64,000 bases of DNA from Ooceraea biroi (taxonomy: Eukaryota; Arthropoda; Insecta; Hymenoptera; Formicidae). Where the stretch lies: positions 16,182,001 through 16,246,000 of the forward strand of contig NC_039510.1 in assembly GCF_003672135.1 (NCBI RefSeq), written 5' to 3'. The notes beneath the pieces are model-generated. The model searched no databases and had not been told where the DNA came from. It saw only the letters and a program-made list of their open reading frames with translations. This document shows, piece after piece, positions 24,832 through 34,819 of the stretch; positions within the stretch are counted from its first letter, which is position 1; each line of letters begins with the position of its first letter. A program made the position numbers and the translations under genes.

Positions 24832-26373
24832 ATCCCAGGCAGCACATATTGGTTTCAAAACCGTTTCATAAACGTTTTGCCGTAACGTTTCATAACCATT
24901 TTATTGAAACGTTTATTTAGGAAAAAAATGTCCAACGAAAAACCGTTAAGAGAAACGTTTCTTTTTCGGCAAAAAAACGTTTCAGAAACCATCAGAAAAA
25001 TATTTATCAATTCTACAGGGTGTCCCGGGTTTTAACCGACAAACTGCGGGAGCATATTCTACTAGTGGAAATAAGAAAAAATTCTTATATCGAGTTTGCT
25101 TAGAAATGCTTTATTACAAAGTTATAAACCAATATTGAAAAGAAATATCAGATAAGTAACAACGGAACATAGTGTAGAATTTGCAAGGTCGAAGATGTTT
25201 ATGTTACGTGTATTCACATGTATTCATGTTCACTATGTTAAAACGATTCAGTATGATTGTTACTTTCACAACAGTAGCTGTTAGATTTCAATCGTCGTGT
25301 CAACTAGCAATTACTATCAGAATGCCAAAAGTGTTTTCAAATGAGGAATACACTGATATTCATTTCGTGTACAGATTCTGTGACGGAAATGCACGAGCTG
25401 CCGTACGAGAGTATCAACGTAGATTTCCTAACAGGAGAGTACCAGATAGATTTAAAGCAACGAGTTACTAATTCAGTTACTGAGATGCAACAAAATTTTC
25501 AGGAATGTCGTACTGTAACAAATTCTGTACTACGTCGATGTCTAGCTTCTATCGATGTGCAAGGACAACATTTTGAAATGCGTCACTAAATCATTGCGTA
25601 GATAATTTTTATTTTTGTGAAAAAATCCGTTGTTACTTATCTCACATTTCTTTTCAATATTGGTTTATAACTTTGTAATAAAGCATTTCTAAGCAAACTC
25701 GATATAAGAATTTTTTCTTATTTCCACTAGTAGAATATGCTCCCGCAGTTTGTCGGTTAAAACCCGGGATACCCTGTATATATCAGTGCCTCAAAGATAG
25801 ACAGAGTTAAGTCACATTTTTGTAAAAAAACTAGATTTTTATATTTTATGAATTACTCTCTAAATTTCGTGTAGTGGAATCTCACTCTTTTGAAGTATCA
25901 CTTCAAGTAATAGTGATCTCAAAAGTTTCAAAAGAAAAGAAGAAGAAAAGAGTATTGGATCGGTTTTCCGGATGGTTATTTATAAGGTGATAACACAAAT
26001 GGTACTTGCGAGAACGTCACGTCTGGCCTGGCCATCTATCGGTCGCTTGGTGAATCAGAGGTGGGAATCACACACACTTGTGTTGATTTTTGTCTCTTGT
26101 TCCATAATCGAGTACATTGAAACGTATGATGTAAAAATAATTAATACTCGCAAAGTAAGTAGAAATTACTATTTTTTCTATATTAATTATATAATTTCAA
26201 ATCAATTTAATAAAACACATTTTTCGTTTCTGTGGAAACGTGAAAAATACGTTTTTAAAATTTAGATCTAAAAATGGTTTCTATTTAAACCGTTTCTTAA
26301 ATGGTACTTTATGTTTCTTAGACATTAGATACGTCTAAGAAACATATATTAGGCTACATGTGCTGCCTGGGAT
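24832..26373. mobile_element. DNA element with 16-base perfect TIRs, host of a nested insertion
   Basis: Ends ATCCCAGGCAGCACAT (24832-24847) and its exact reverse complement (26358-26373). Subterminal sequence is rich in AAACGTTT-type motifs. After subtracting the nested element, about 780 bases remain, with no recognisable transposase, so it is non-autonomous. Superfamily is undetermined; a two-base AT duplication is possible but ambiguous because the ends are palindromic. Confidence 0.7.
25016..25776 (+). mobile_element. Internally deleted Tc1/mariner-type element with DUF4817 helix-turn-helix remnant
   Basis: Long inverted arms, 25016-25166 and 25626-25776 (151 bases each), start CAGGGTGTCCCGGGTTTT and are flanked by TA on both sides, the Tc1/mariner target duplication. 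Inside, ATG at 25322 opens the well-known insect N-terminal transposase motif (FSNEEYTDIHFVYRF... then RFPNRRVPD), stopped at 25471. A second frame holds the usual C-terminus (LRRCLASIDVQGQHF) ending by 25589. The DDE catalytic core between them is gone. It is inserted in the element at 24832-26373. Confidence 0.85.
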
Positions 26374-26397
26374 GTGATCCAATTAGCGATAAAATAG

Positions 26398-26461
26398 CTT
26401 CATAACACTTTCTATCCTTCTTCTTTCAAATAAAAAAAAGATAGAAAGTGTTTTGAAGCAT
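26398..26461. repeat. Hairpin-forming palindrome
   Basis: Arms TAACACTTTCTATC and GATAGAAAGTGTT surround an A-rich loop, with a wider TTCAT/TGAAGC pairing. It is similar in motif to the element at 41980-42202 (AAAACACTTT...). Confidence 0.6.
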
Positions 26462-27150
26462 TTGTAGCGCAAAATAAACCGCACCCTGGTGCTATAATTG
26501 GGACTCTTCTAGGGACTCTAGTCTAGAGACCTTCGTAGCGCCCTCATTTGGACAAGTTGGAGATTGACAGATTTACGAACACCCTTGCAAAATTCTGTTG
26601 AAGCCGCATGGCTGTGATATACGTATTCGAATCAGTACTTATAATTAAAACTATTAAAAAGTTTATATTTGTGAAAACGAGCATGTTACTCAAAACTCTC
26701 ATAAATCGAGCGTGCGCGAGGACACGATCACCTAAGGATAATTAATAGGGAAAAGGAATCCCAAACTTTTAAGGATTGTCATGAACATAATGAAGAAAAA
26801 ACTGTCATTTATAGAATTATAAGAATAAACTATGAATACTAGCCTTTATGTCGCTATGTCTGTTGCGGGAAAGCCACAATGACCAATTGCAATAGAATGT
26901 AGTGCTCTATCTTATAGCAAACATAATCGATGACAATTACTTCCTGTTCAAGCACTTGCTGGATTGAATATACCGATTTAAATATTAGCCTTACAATTGT
27001 TGCCGATTAAAAACGTGCAAGATATATTTTTATCGATCAAAGTACAATATTGACACACACATGACGCACGTTCGCGTTTTCTTTCCGCACCGCGCAGTTG
27101 CCTCGTTGTGTGACGAGGTTGGAAACTTGGAAGTTGGAAGTGGAGGGAAA

Positions 27151-27162
27151 GGTCACGTGACC
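27151..27162. promoter_or_regulatory. Perfect 12-base E-box palindrome in the ATF4 promoter
   Basis: GGTCACGTGACC, a CACGTG E-box in the extended form preferred by MiT/TFE and USF bHLH-zip factors, 48 bases upstream of the first leader ATG and inside the CpG island. Function is inferred from motif and place. Confidence 0.5.
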
Positions 27163-27209
27163 CAGTCGATCGAAACTCGGGCGGAAGGCGCCGCACGCAT
27201 TCCCCATCC

Positions 27210-27269
27210 ATGAAGCTTGCAAGGAAGACGTTTGGATTTTATCAGCGCTCCCGAATACGAGCAAGATGA
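27210..27269 (+). promoter_or_regulatory. ATF4 leader: 19-codon upstream ORF
   Basis: ATG at 27210 opens a 19-residue frame ending TGA at 27267-27269. Its stop overlaps the ATG of the 3-codon uORF at 27266 (ATGA overlap). Whether the transcript starts far enough upstream to include it is unknown. Confidence 0.4.
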
Positions 27270-27277
27270 GTTTGTAG
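27266..27277 (+). promoter_or_regulatory. ATF4 uORF1: three codons (Met-Ser-Leu-stop)
   Basis: ATG AGT TTG TAG in leader exon 1. Mammalian and fly ATF4 mRNAs carry a 3-codon uORF1 that is permissive for reinitiation; the length matches exactly. It lies 51 bases before the uORF2 start. Confidence 0.65.
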
Positions 27278-27328
27278 TTCGACGAAAAGCTTGCACACGC
27301 AAGTGTGCCGACGCCCTCCTACTTAATC

Positions 27329-28177
27329 ATGGAGTAAGTAACCTCAATTTTACCGTAGAACACTCGCGTGCCCGCGTCCTTTTCGAATCGCTCGTGTACG
27401 CCACAAGGCAAAGCTCTGGCCATCTTGTGAGTCATCACATCGCGTGCGGATTATGACAGCGGCCGATTCCTGAGCTTTCTCTCATCGAAGCCGTTTTCGT
27501 TGCCCAATAGCGCGTTACGTTGATACACCGCGCAAATATTCGCATTCAAAGCGCGTCACGCGCTTCGAACCCGCCGAGAGATATTGCCAGATGATAGTCC
27601 CCCGTTGCGTCATGACGCGACACGCGGGGTAAATGTTTATACGTAACCATAGTGCGTCAATCACGCAAAAGAAAATTAGCTTCCATGAAGATAAACCACG
27701 AGAGAGCATTATCAAATATTAGGCGACTTTTGGTCGGAGACTTTGGTTGCGCCTCTACGCACAACCGCTCTACTTATCATTTTTAAAATATGGATGCAAA
27801 ATTACAGAATTTATATAGAATTTAATTACAAATTTAATAATTATAGAAAATACTTAAATACTTAAATGATGTAAAGACCAGATTAAATAGAACAAACATT
27901 TGTTTATCTCCTGCCCATAATTTTTTAATATAGTTTTACTTTCTATTTATTGTTATTGCAATTTTGTAATTAATAAAAATGTCTAAATTTATTTTCCAGA
28001 GCCAAAATGGCGTTTGTTGCGAGCTATCTCGCCAACTCGACTCAAATTTCTTTTCATCATTCTTTAATATCCTTCGGTTGGATTCGCATAGAAAATGTCA
28101 TCCAGTCAGGATCAGGAAATGTGGATGTGGAAGTACGAGCCGGTGTCCCCCATTGGGACACCGCCTTTAGAGTGTGA
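27329..28177 (+). promoter_or_regulatory. ATF4 uORF2: 60-codon overlapping uORF, spliced
   Basis: ATG at 27329-27331 is followed by GA and a strong donor (gtaagt at 27334). After splicing to the acceptor at 27999 the frame continues A|GCC AAA ATG and runs to TGA at 28175-28177: 60 codons in total, the last 83 bases out of frame over the ATF4 coding start. Mammalian uORF2 has 59 codons and the same 83-base overlap (known from literature). If exon 1 were different, the ATG at 28007 alone would still give a 56-codon overlapping uORF. Confidence 0.7.
27607..27618. promoter_or_regulatory. Palindromic bZIP-like site GCGTCATGACGC
   Basis: Two inverted GCGTCA half-sites in intron 1 of the ATF4 gene, near the promoter. 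ATF/CREB-type proteins bind TGACG half-sites, so autoregulation is conceivable; this is inference only. Confidence 0.35.
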
Positions 28178-31100
28178 TGATGATTGGCTATTACTCGATG
28201 ACAAGTCTGTAGAGATTTCTAAAAATGCTGTGGAACCCGTTATGTACGACGATTGCCCTTCCCGTGCACAAGTGGCCAAGAAACTTTTGGAAGAATTGGA
28301 TGAATGGATCAAAGAAGGTAACTATTTCATTCTTATATTTTATATAATTAATAATAGTTAATATAATACTACGCATACTTAAAACATAAACTAGTGATGA
28401 TATTCCATTCTTTTACACAAAACTTCAAACGACAATTATATATACAGGTCTTAAAGTATATTTGGAAGTATAATACATATTTAACACGTTAACGCCGGCG
28501 TGTACCACCGGTGGTTCAAAAGAAGTTATATAATTAATAGAGCCGCCCGATACAGTGAAATAAGGATTGCAGTGCCGGCGTTAACGTGTTAATGTCTCAT
28601 TATTAAAATAGTTACCATACATGAGAAAATGGTAATAAGAAATACTTAGAATATTAGTCTTATCTCTTTCCAAATTCTTATTTGAGAACAGTTGATAATC
28701 AAAAGTCAATATATGAAAAAATAGCAGCAGTAATTTTATATATTCTGCGCGGCACAAATTAATTGTCTAAAATATTAATTTTTTTCTTTCAACAATTTAA
28801 TACATTTGTAAATTAATATGAATTAACAAAAAACATAATCTACTACACTTGTTGCTTTTAACGTTGGATTATCTAGATTCTTGTATCATGTGCAAGATAT
28901 GAGTTTGTAATTAACATTCGTATCTGATATAATTATTGTTGAGACAATCATTGATATAATTCACATTTTTATATCAATTATCATCGTCGTGTTAAATCTT
29001 AGTTTAACAGTACTTTCACAAATTTAAAGTTTATTTTTTTAGAGTAAGAGCGAATTCCATAGGATAAATTAGGGACACGGGATAAAGTATTATTAATTGT
29101 TAATTTTTACTAATTATTATTAATTGTTACTTTTTGATTTTCTATGTTAGACATCATGGTAAAAGTTAAATGAAACTTGTGTTAAAATTTAATTTCCAAA
29201 TTGATAAAACAATCTGTCATTAAATTACATATGCAAAGGAAATATGTGATAATCAATATTATAAAAGATTTGTTACAATTTTCTTTGGAAAATTCGATTA
29301 AAATTTATTAATATACTCGATACTCTGAAACAGCATTAACAAATCAGATTTGCGTCCTTGACTAAATTACTTTTTGCTCTTGTTATCACGTTCAAACATC
29401 GATACAGATATTCCTTGCGTTGTGAAAAGTGTGGCCCATTAAATGAGCATTGATTGACTGGCGTAATTAACAGGAAATAATTTTGTCTTGCAACACAAGT
29501 TTGATAAGAACTTTCAACATCTACCATGATTCAAATTATATTTAAATATTACTAAAAAACTACTTATGTATGATATAATCACTAGGTGCTAACTTTAGAA
29601 ATAATCATGGTTTAGTATACGACACTCTGCAAGATATATCGATATAATCTTTGCGCATGAAATACTTAATTGAGTGTGACACGTTACACGGGACGGCTGC
29701 AAAAGTTGATATCTGCAGTTAAATTATATAGAAGCAAATTGCGTCTGCATAGATCTAAATCTACGCAACGCGCACGTTGTTGCGTCTGGAAGTCTCGATC
29801 GCGTGGTCTCGCGTGGCATATTAAGCAGTACTGTTATAAATACGGTTTAACAGGGACAGCGACGTCATCGCACATCAGCGAGATACAGTATCTCAGTATT
29901 CTGAAGATGCAAAAAGTTACATTACACCGCCGCGAATCCGCGAGATAGATACTTGACAATCTCCTCGCGCGCAGATATAATCGCAAGCGAGCTGCGGTAA
30001 AGGACACAGCAAGACGTGCGTGAATGCGCGTTAAGCTCGAGAATCGCCTACTTTTCGCATTTTTCCGCGCTGCGCAAAAAAATATGAAAACTGGTATTTT
30101 CGTTCGATTTCGTAGCCCCGTATCGCTTTCATTCTTTCTCGCTGGTACCGCGCGGTACACGCGCGCGAGCGCGCGCGTTTCTTTCTCTCTCTGTGTCACT
30201 CCCTCGTGCTCCTCCTTTTTTCTGCAAAAGAGAGTGGGACAAACTGGTTAACCTCTACGCAAATGGCTTCAACTTGGAGGCCGATAGGGGGGTGACGGCG
30301 GTGTCAGCGGCGAGATTGGGAGGCGGGAGTAGGGGCGACAGAGGGGAAAGTCCAAAGATAAGCAGGAGTGGTCTCGCGACGGTATACAGGCCAGCGAAGT
30401 ACAATTTGTACGATCGCCATTCGCCGAGTCGTCGTGCGACATCAGTATCTAATTGTCCGCCGTCCACAGGGTCCGCAGCATTTCGATCGGTCTTCCGATA
30501 CCGCGTTCGTCTTCCCCTACCCCGCGGCATCTCGCATAGCCGAGTGTGTCGTTGACGCCGTCTGTCGTTTTCGCGAAAACACGTCACCCGTGGGATCTGA
30601 AAAACACATCCATCGATCCTGGGAGCAAGATCCGCCGGAGGACTAGTCCATTCTACGAGGAGTGGAAACACGACCTCTTCACGTTCCCCGCGCTCGCACT
30701 CTCGAGGAGAGCGCAGGAAAACGGCACGCGCACGACAACAGGTGGCTCCTTCAAGATCGCGCCAAACGTTACCGCTCGCCAGCGAAAGCACGTGTCGTGT
30801 GTCGGCGACCTTGCGTCGTGTTTGGGGAAATTGAGGTCTGGGATCCTGGCGCTCGTGCATCGCGGGCACTCACTAGCGCAGAGACAGTAGGATCCTACGT
30901 GAGCTCATCCACTGTGCCAATCATCTTTCCGCGAGAACAAGGCAGGGCGAACTATCACGAAACATCTGCGGGGTCTCCGTCGTTCTGAAGACGCGCCGAT
31001 TCGAAAGCGAGAAACGCGAGAGCGACATTGCATGGGCATTGGTGCCCTGAGGAGAACAGTGGCGTGAGACCGTTAACCCTGTGAGACTGGCATCTCTAAA

Positions 31101-34100
31101 ATCTATCCGTGAAAACGACCCGGCATCTCGATGGTGGAGTGTACTAATGTTATATAATAGCATGCAGTTCGCATATCGTTACACGTGGAATCGAGAGATT
31201 ATCGTCAACTCCCAGAAACTAGTCAAGAGACGTTGAGTGATCGTCCAGATCCGTCACGATCGCACGTGGGAGGATTAAACACGTTTTCCTTCGTCCCCGT
31301 ACGAGCCACAGCACGCTACGTCGGCGCTACTGCAGGAACGATCTCATTGGAATCATCGACCTTTCCCAAACAGCTATATTCTAGATACGCGCTCCGAACC
31401 GACTTCCCTCCATCCGTTCCTCTGACAAGGAAAACACCGAGCCACGCGCGATTACCATGGCTGCCCTATGTTACAGCGGTAGGTTGTTTCCTTTCCCCCC
31501 TTACCTTTCACCCTCTTTCACCCTCCCACATTCACTTTGACATCTCGCAAGCTGTCTCAAATACGGCGCACAGTACACAATTTCGTCAGAAGAAAGAGAA
31601 AATAAAAATGTTATCTGGTCGCATACAAATATAGCCGTGTATGATACTTCATTCTGTACATGTTCACTTTATGATCGTATAATCGTTGCAATACATTCCG
31701 TTTTCTTTTCAAGAACATGAACTAATATGAATCGCTGAGAGAGATGTGACTTTATCGTAACTTGAAAGAAAGCATCTTTAAAAGTGTCTGTTAACTTCTC
31801 TGTTGAATATTGTATTCCATTCTGAAAGTAGCTGTATTAATTTTTCTTGAGGCAGTATTGGCAGGATGCCTGATGCATCTTGATTTAAAGAAAGGATGTC
31901 CCATTGAATGAAGCAGTCTTGTCTTTGCCAAATCTTTCACCAATTCTTGATTTTGTGAGATATGAGTTTTTAGCATGAATAAACGATATCACGTTACAAT
32001 CAGATGAAATGGAAAATTTTGATTCCCGCTGGCAACGAACACTGCTAATTACTATCTCTTGTTAGCCCCCAGCGACAGACAGACAGAGCCCCAGATTCGT
32101 TGCCCGTTAGTTTGGAGTGAAAATAAAAGATAATACGACAAATCACATACTCGATAATGTAAACAGCAGACGCAATCGTACTTATGCGAATTGCCTTGAG
32201 AATATTCATGCTATTCTTGGGAACTTTTCTACGAAACGCGAGCATGTTCAAATCTCATTTGAAAATTAAATAATCTATTATATATCGATTTTATTCGCTA
32301 TTTGCACATTCAACGCATCGAGATCGATTATAGTCTATTATAAAAAATGCTAAGTTTTAAAGCCTACTTAGCCATTTATATATAGTCATTAATATTAAAA
32401 AAAATGTACTATCAAGATTTATCTATAATGACATATAACTTATACTTTGAATATTATATTCGGCCAATTATTAAAAATTAACATTTAGCCGAAAGGAAGA
32501 TAAAGTTTAAAGTTAAGATGACTGTTTTCTCACCGCGTTCATACATCGCAAATAATATATGAGGCTATTAAAAGCCAAATTTCAAGCATATGTATAAAAT
32601 GTATACATATACATTGCATGTAATCCACATACATGTGTCACTGAATTCGTACATAGCTGATTTCAACAAATCTTGTTACAATATTACAATATTAATTGGA
32701 AGGTATATTTCGCGAAATTCACAAGTCTATTTTCTTGAAAGTTCTTTGTATCTGACATATGACTTCCGAATACAGAAGTATTTTCTTATCTAGCCTTTTG
32801 CCCTCTGTATTTAAATGAAGATAACAGCATCCAATAGCTGTTGATCAAAGTTTCACGGGAAAATAGGTCAGGGCTGTCTTAGAGAATGCAAAAATTGCAA
32901 TACTAAAGAATGCACTTTATTTTTTTTATCTGAGCTACAGTTTTAAAACACGACCATATATGGTTGTAGAATCACGTAGCATTAAATGTAATTTCATAGT
33001 CGGATGCAACACTCAGACCTATTTGTTCAACGAGATTTCACGCGATCTTACAAGAACAGTAATTATTATTAACAAAAAATACATTTTTTAAAAACGCTAT
33101 TTTTGCATTCGGAATAACTAATACGTTGATCTAATTATAAATTGAGGAAATTGCAAATGAAAAACTTGTTTTCCTAGTTAAAGCAGTAATGTCCATGAAA
33201 TTGTACATATATATATGCGCCACTCCTACTTTATTGTTCATACACGTTGCAACGACAAGTACTGTTAACTATCGATATATTTCAACTTTAAGATTGATGA
33301 AAAAATACTGCATGTCACATTTAAATTCATTCTAATGCTGTCACTGCCGCTATTTTTTCTTCTTACTCTCGTATAAAAACGGCATGCAAATCATATAAAA
33401 TCTTTTCCTTAATATTAAGACTATTAAAAACCGAGGAAGAAAATTTGAAATTGCATTTTAATTCAATATTCGTTATGAGTAAAATGAAAAATCAATATAT
33501 AAATGTAAATTCTAGAATATTATGCGATAAACAATCCAGTACACAGAAAATAGGAAGATTACTCACTGCGTACTTACCACTTGTCTTCATTGCATCCCGC
33601 ATTACTATAGACATTGCGTATTGCGTCTCGCATTGCTCCGTAACAATATGCGTACCAGGAAATAGAATATCGCGATGTGATTCATTCACGAACGGGCAAA
33701 TGCATCGTCTCTATCCGATTATCTGTGTCTATAGCGTGTCTATATAAACTGATAGGCGATGTCAATTAGAAATGGGACGAGCGCGTTTCGATCTATGGCG
33801 CCGGCAGTCGCCCGTATCGCGACCCTACAAAGAATTGCGCAACAACTGTTTACACAGACTACTGCCCCGCCGAGAGAGAATGTCCTCGAGAACGAACGTG
33901 AACGATCTTGCTTGCCGCTCTATAATCATTGTCTATCACCCGTCTGCTTGCAGAACCCTTCTCGGATTGGTTGGAGGAGAAGATAGAAGTACTGCCGATA
34001 TTCGAACAACTGCCAGTTCCCGAGAACCCGAGCAAGTCACCGATTGTCTACCCGTCCATTCTGAAAGTGCAGCAACAGCAGCACGACAATACGCAGACCT

Positions 34101-34819
34101 TGTTGCAGGAGTTCGAAACGGTTTTGGGAGATGTCGAAGCTTGCCATCAGATCGTTCCGCCGACCAGCTCTACACTTACCCCTCCGCAATCACCCCCACA
34201 TAAAGCGATCAACGTGGACACGCAGCTGCTGGTCACCCTGCAGCCCGTGCAAACGCTATTTCCGGCCAATCAACCGATATACAATATGGGTGTCCCGTCG
34301 GAAGACCCGCTCTACGTGAGCGACGCCCCGCGTCAGTGGAACGCCGAGAGCATATCGCTGAGTCCGCTTGGCGGGGACGTCGCGCATGAATTAGCGGTGG
34401 TGGACGAATACGTTCGCTCGCACACCAAGGACATACCGTCACCGTCAAGCCCGTGCACCAGCTCGGGCGGCAGTTGTATCTCGACCGAGGACTCCGCTGA
34501 TGATCCAGATTGGAGCCTCGAGTCCGAGCGACATAGTCTCAAGCAGTCGGTTTACGACTCTTCGAGGAATCGCCACAAACCCTATTCCCAACCATCCCTC
34601 GAAGATAAGAAAGTGCGGAAGAAGGAACAGAACAAGAACGCAGCCACGCGTTACAGGCAAAAGAAGAAACAGGAAATTAAAGAGATACAGGGTGAGGAGC
34701 GCGAGCTCGTGGACCACAATGAGAAGCTGAAACATCAAGTGAAGGATCTGCAACGCGAAATTGGCTATCTCAAGGGGTTGATGAGGGATTTGTTCAAAGC
34801 TAAGGGTCTTCTCAAGTAA
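28095..34819 (+). CDS. crc: ATF4 / cryptocephal bZIP transcription factor
   Basis: Nuclear bZIP activator of the integrated stress response (amino-acid, redox and ER-stress genes), also tied to ecdysis in flies. Coding exons 28095-28317 and 33954-34819 join in phase 1 (G|AA at E75) to give 362 residues, the normal ATF4 size. The N-terminus has acidic and aromatic activation sequence (DDDWLLLDD; EPFSDWLEEKI). Basic region about 292-314 includes NKNAATRYRQKKK, the ATF4-type DNA-contact signature; a leucine zipper follows to about 353. The start is fixed by the leader acceptor at 27999 and by the overlapping uORF. The 5.6-kb intron contains a second CpG island with a phase-compatible alternative first exon (31457-31478). 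Translation is probably controlled through eIF2-alpha phosphorylation. Confidence 0.95.
28481..28592. mobile_element. piggyBac-like MITE, 112 bases, in the ATF4 intron
   Basis: TTAA flanks both ends. Termini CACGTTAACGCCGGC and GCCGGCGTTAACGTG are exact inverse copies. No coding capacity. The TTAA duplication and inverted ends fit a non-autonomous piggyBac-superfamily element. Confidence 0.8.
29650..31478 (+). promoter_or_regulatory. CpG island inside the ATF4 intron: candidate alternative promoter and first exon
   Basis: About 1.8 kb of GC-rich DNA with sharp edges. On the plus strand it ends at ATG 31457 in a strong Kozak setting (ttaccATGG), seven codons reading MAALCYS plus one base, then donor G|gtaggt at 31479. 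That phase fits ATF4 exon 3 exactly, giving an N-terminus MAALCYS-EPFSDW. Long overlapping open frames on both strands (up to 204 codons at 30255-30869 minus) look like composition artefacts. Confidence 0.5.
31479..33953. other. ATF4 intron, 3' part
   Basis: AT-rich intron sequence. No RNA gene, repeat with defined ends or further exon is supported before the acceptor ttgcag at 33953. Confidence 0.5.

Noticed and set aside
30255..30869. 204-codon minus-strand open frame in the ATF4 intron CpG island
   Set aside because: Overlapped by long frames on the other strand, Arg/Ser/Pro-rich, no domain; typical of CpG-rich DNA.
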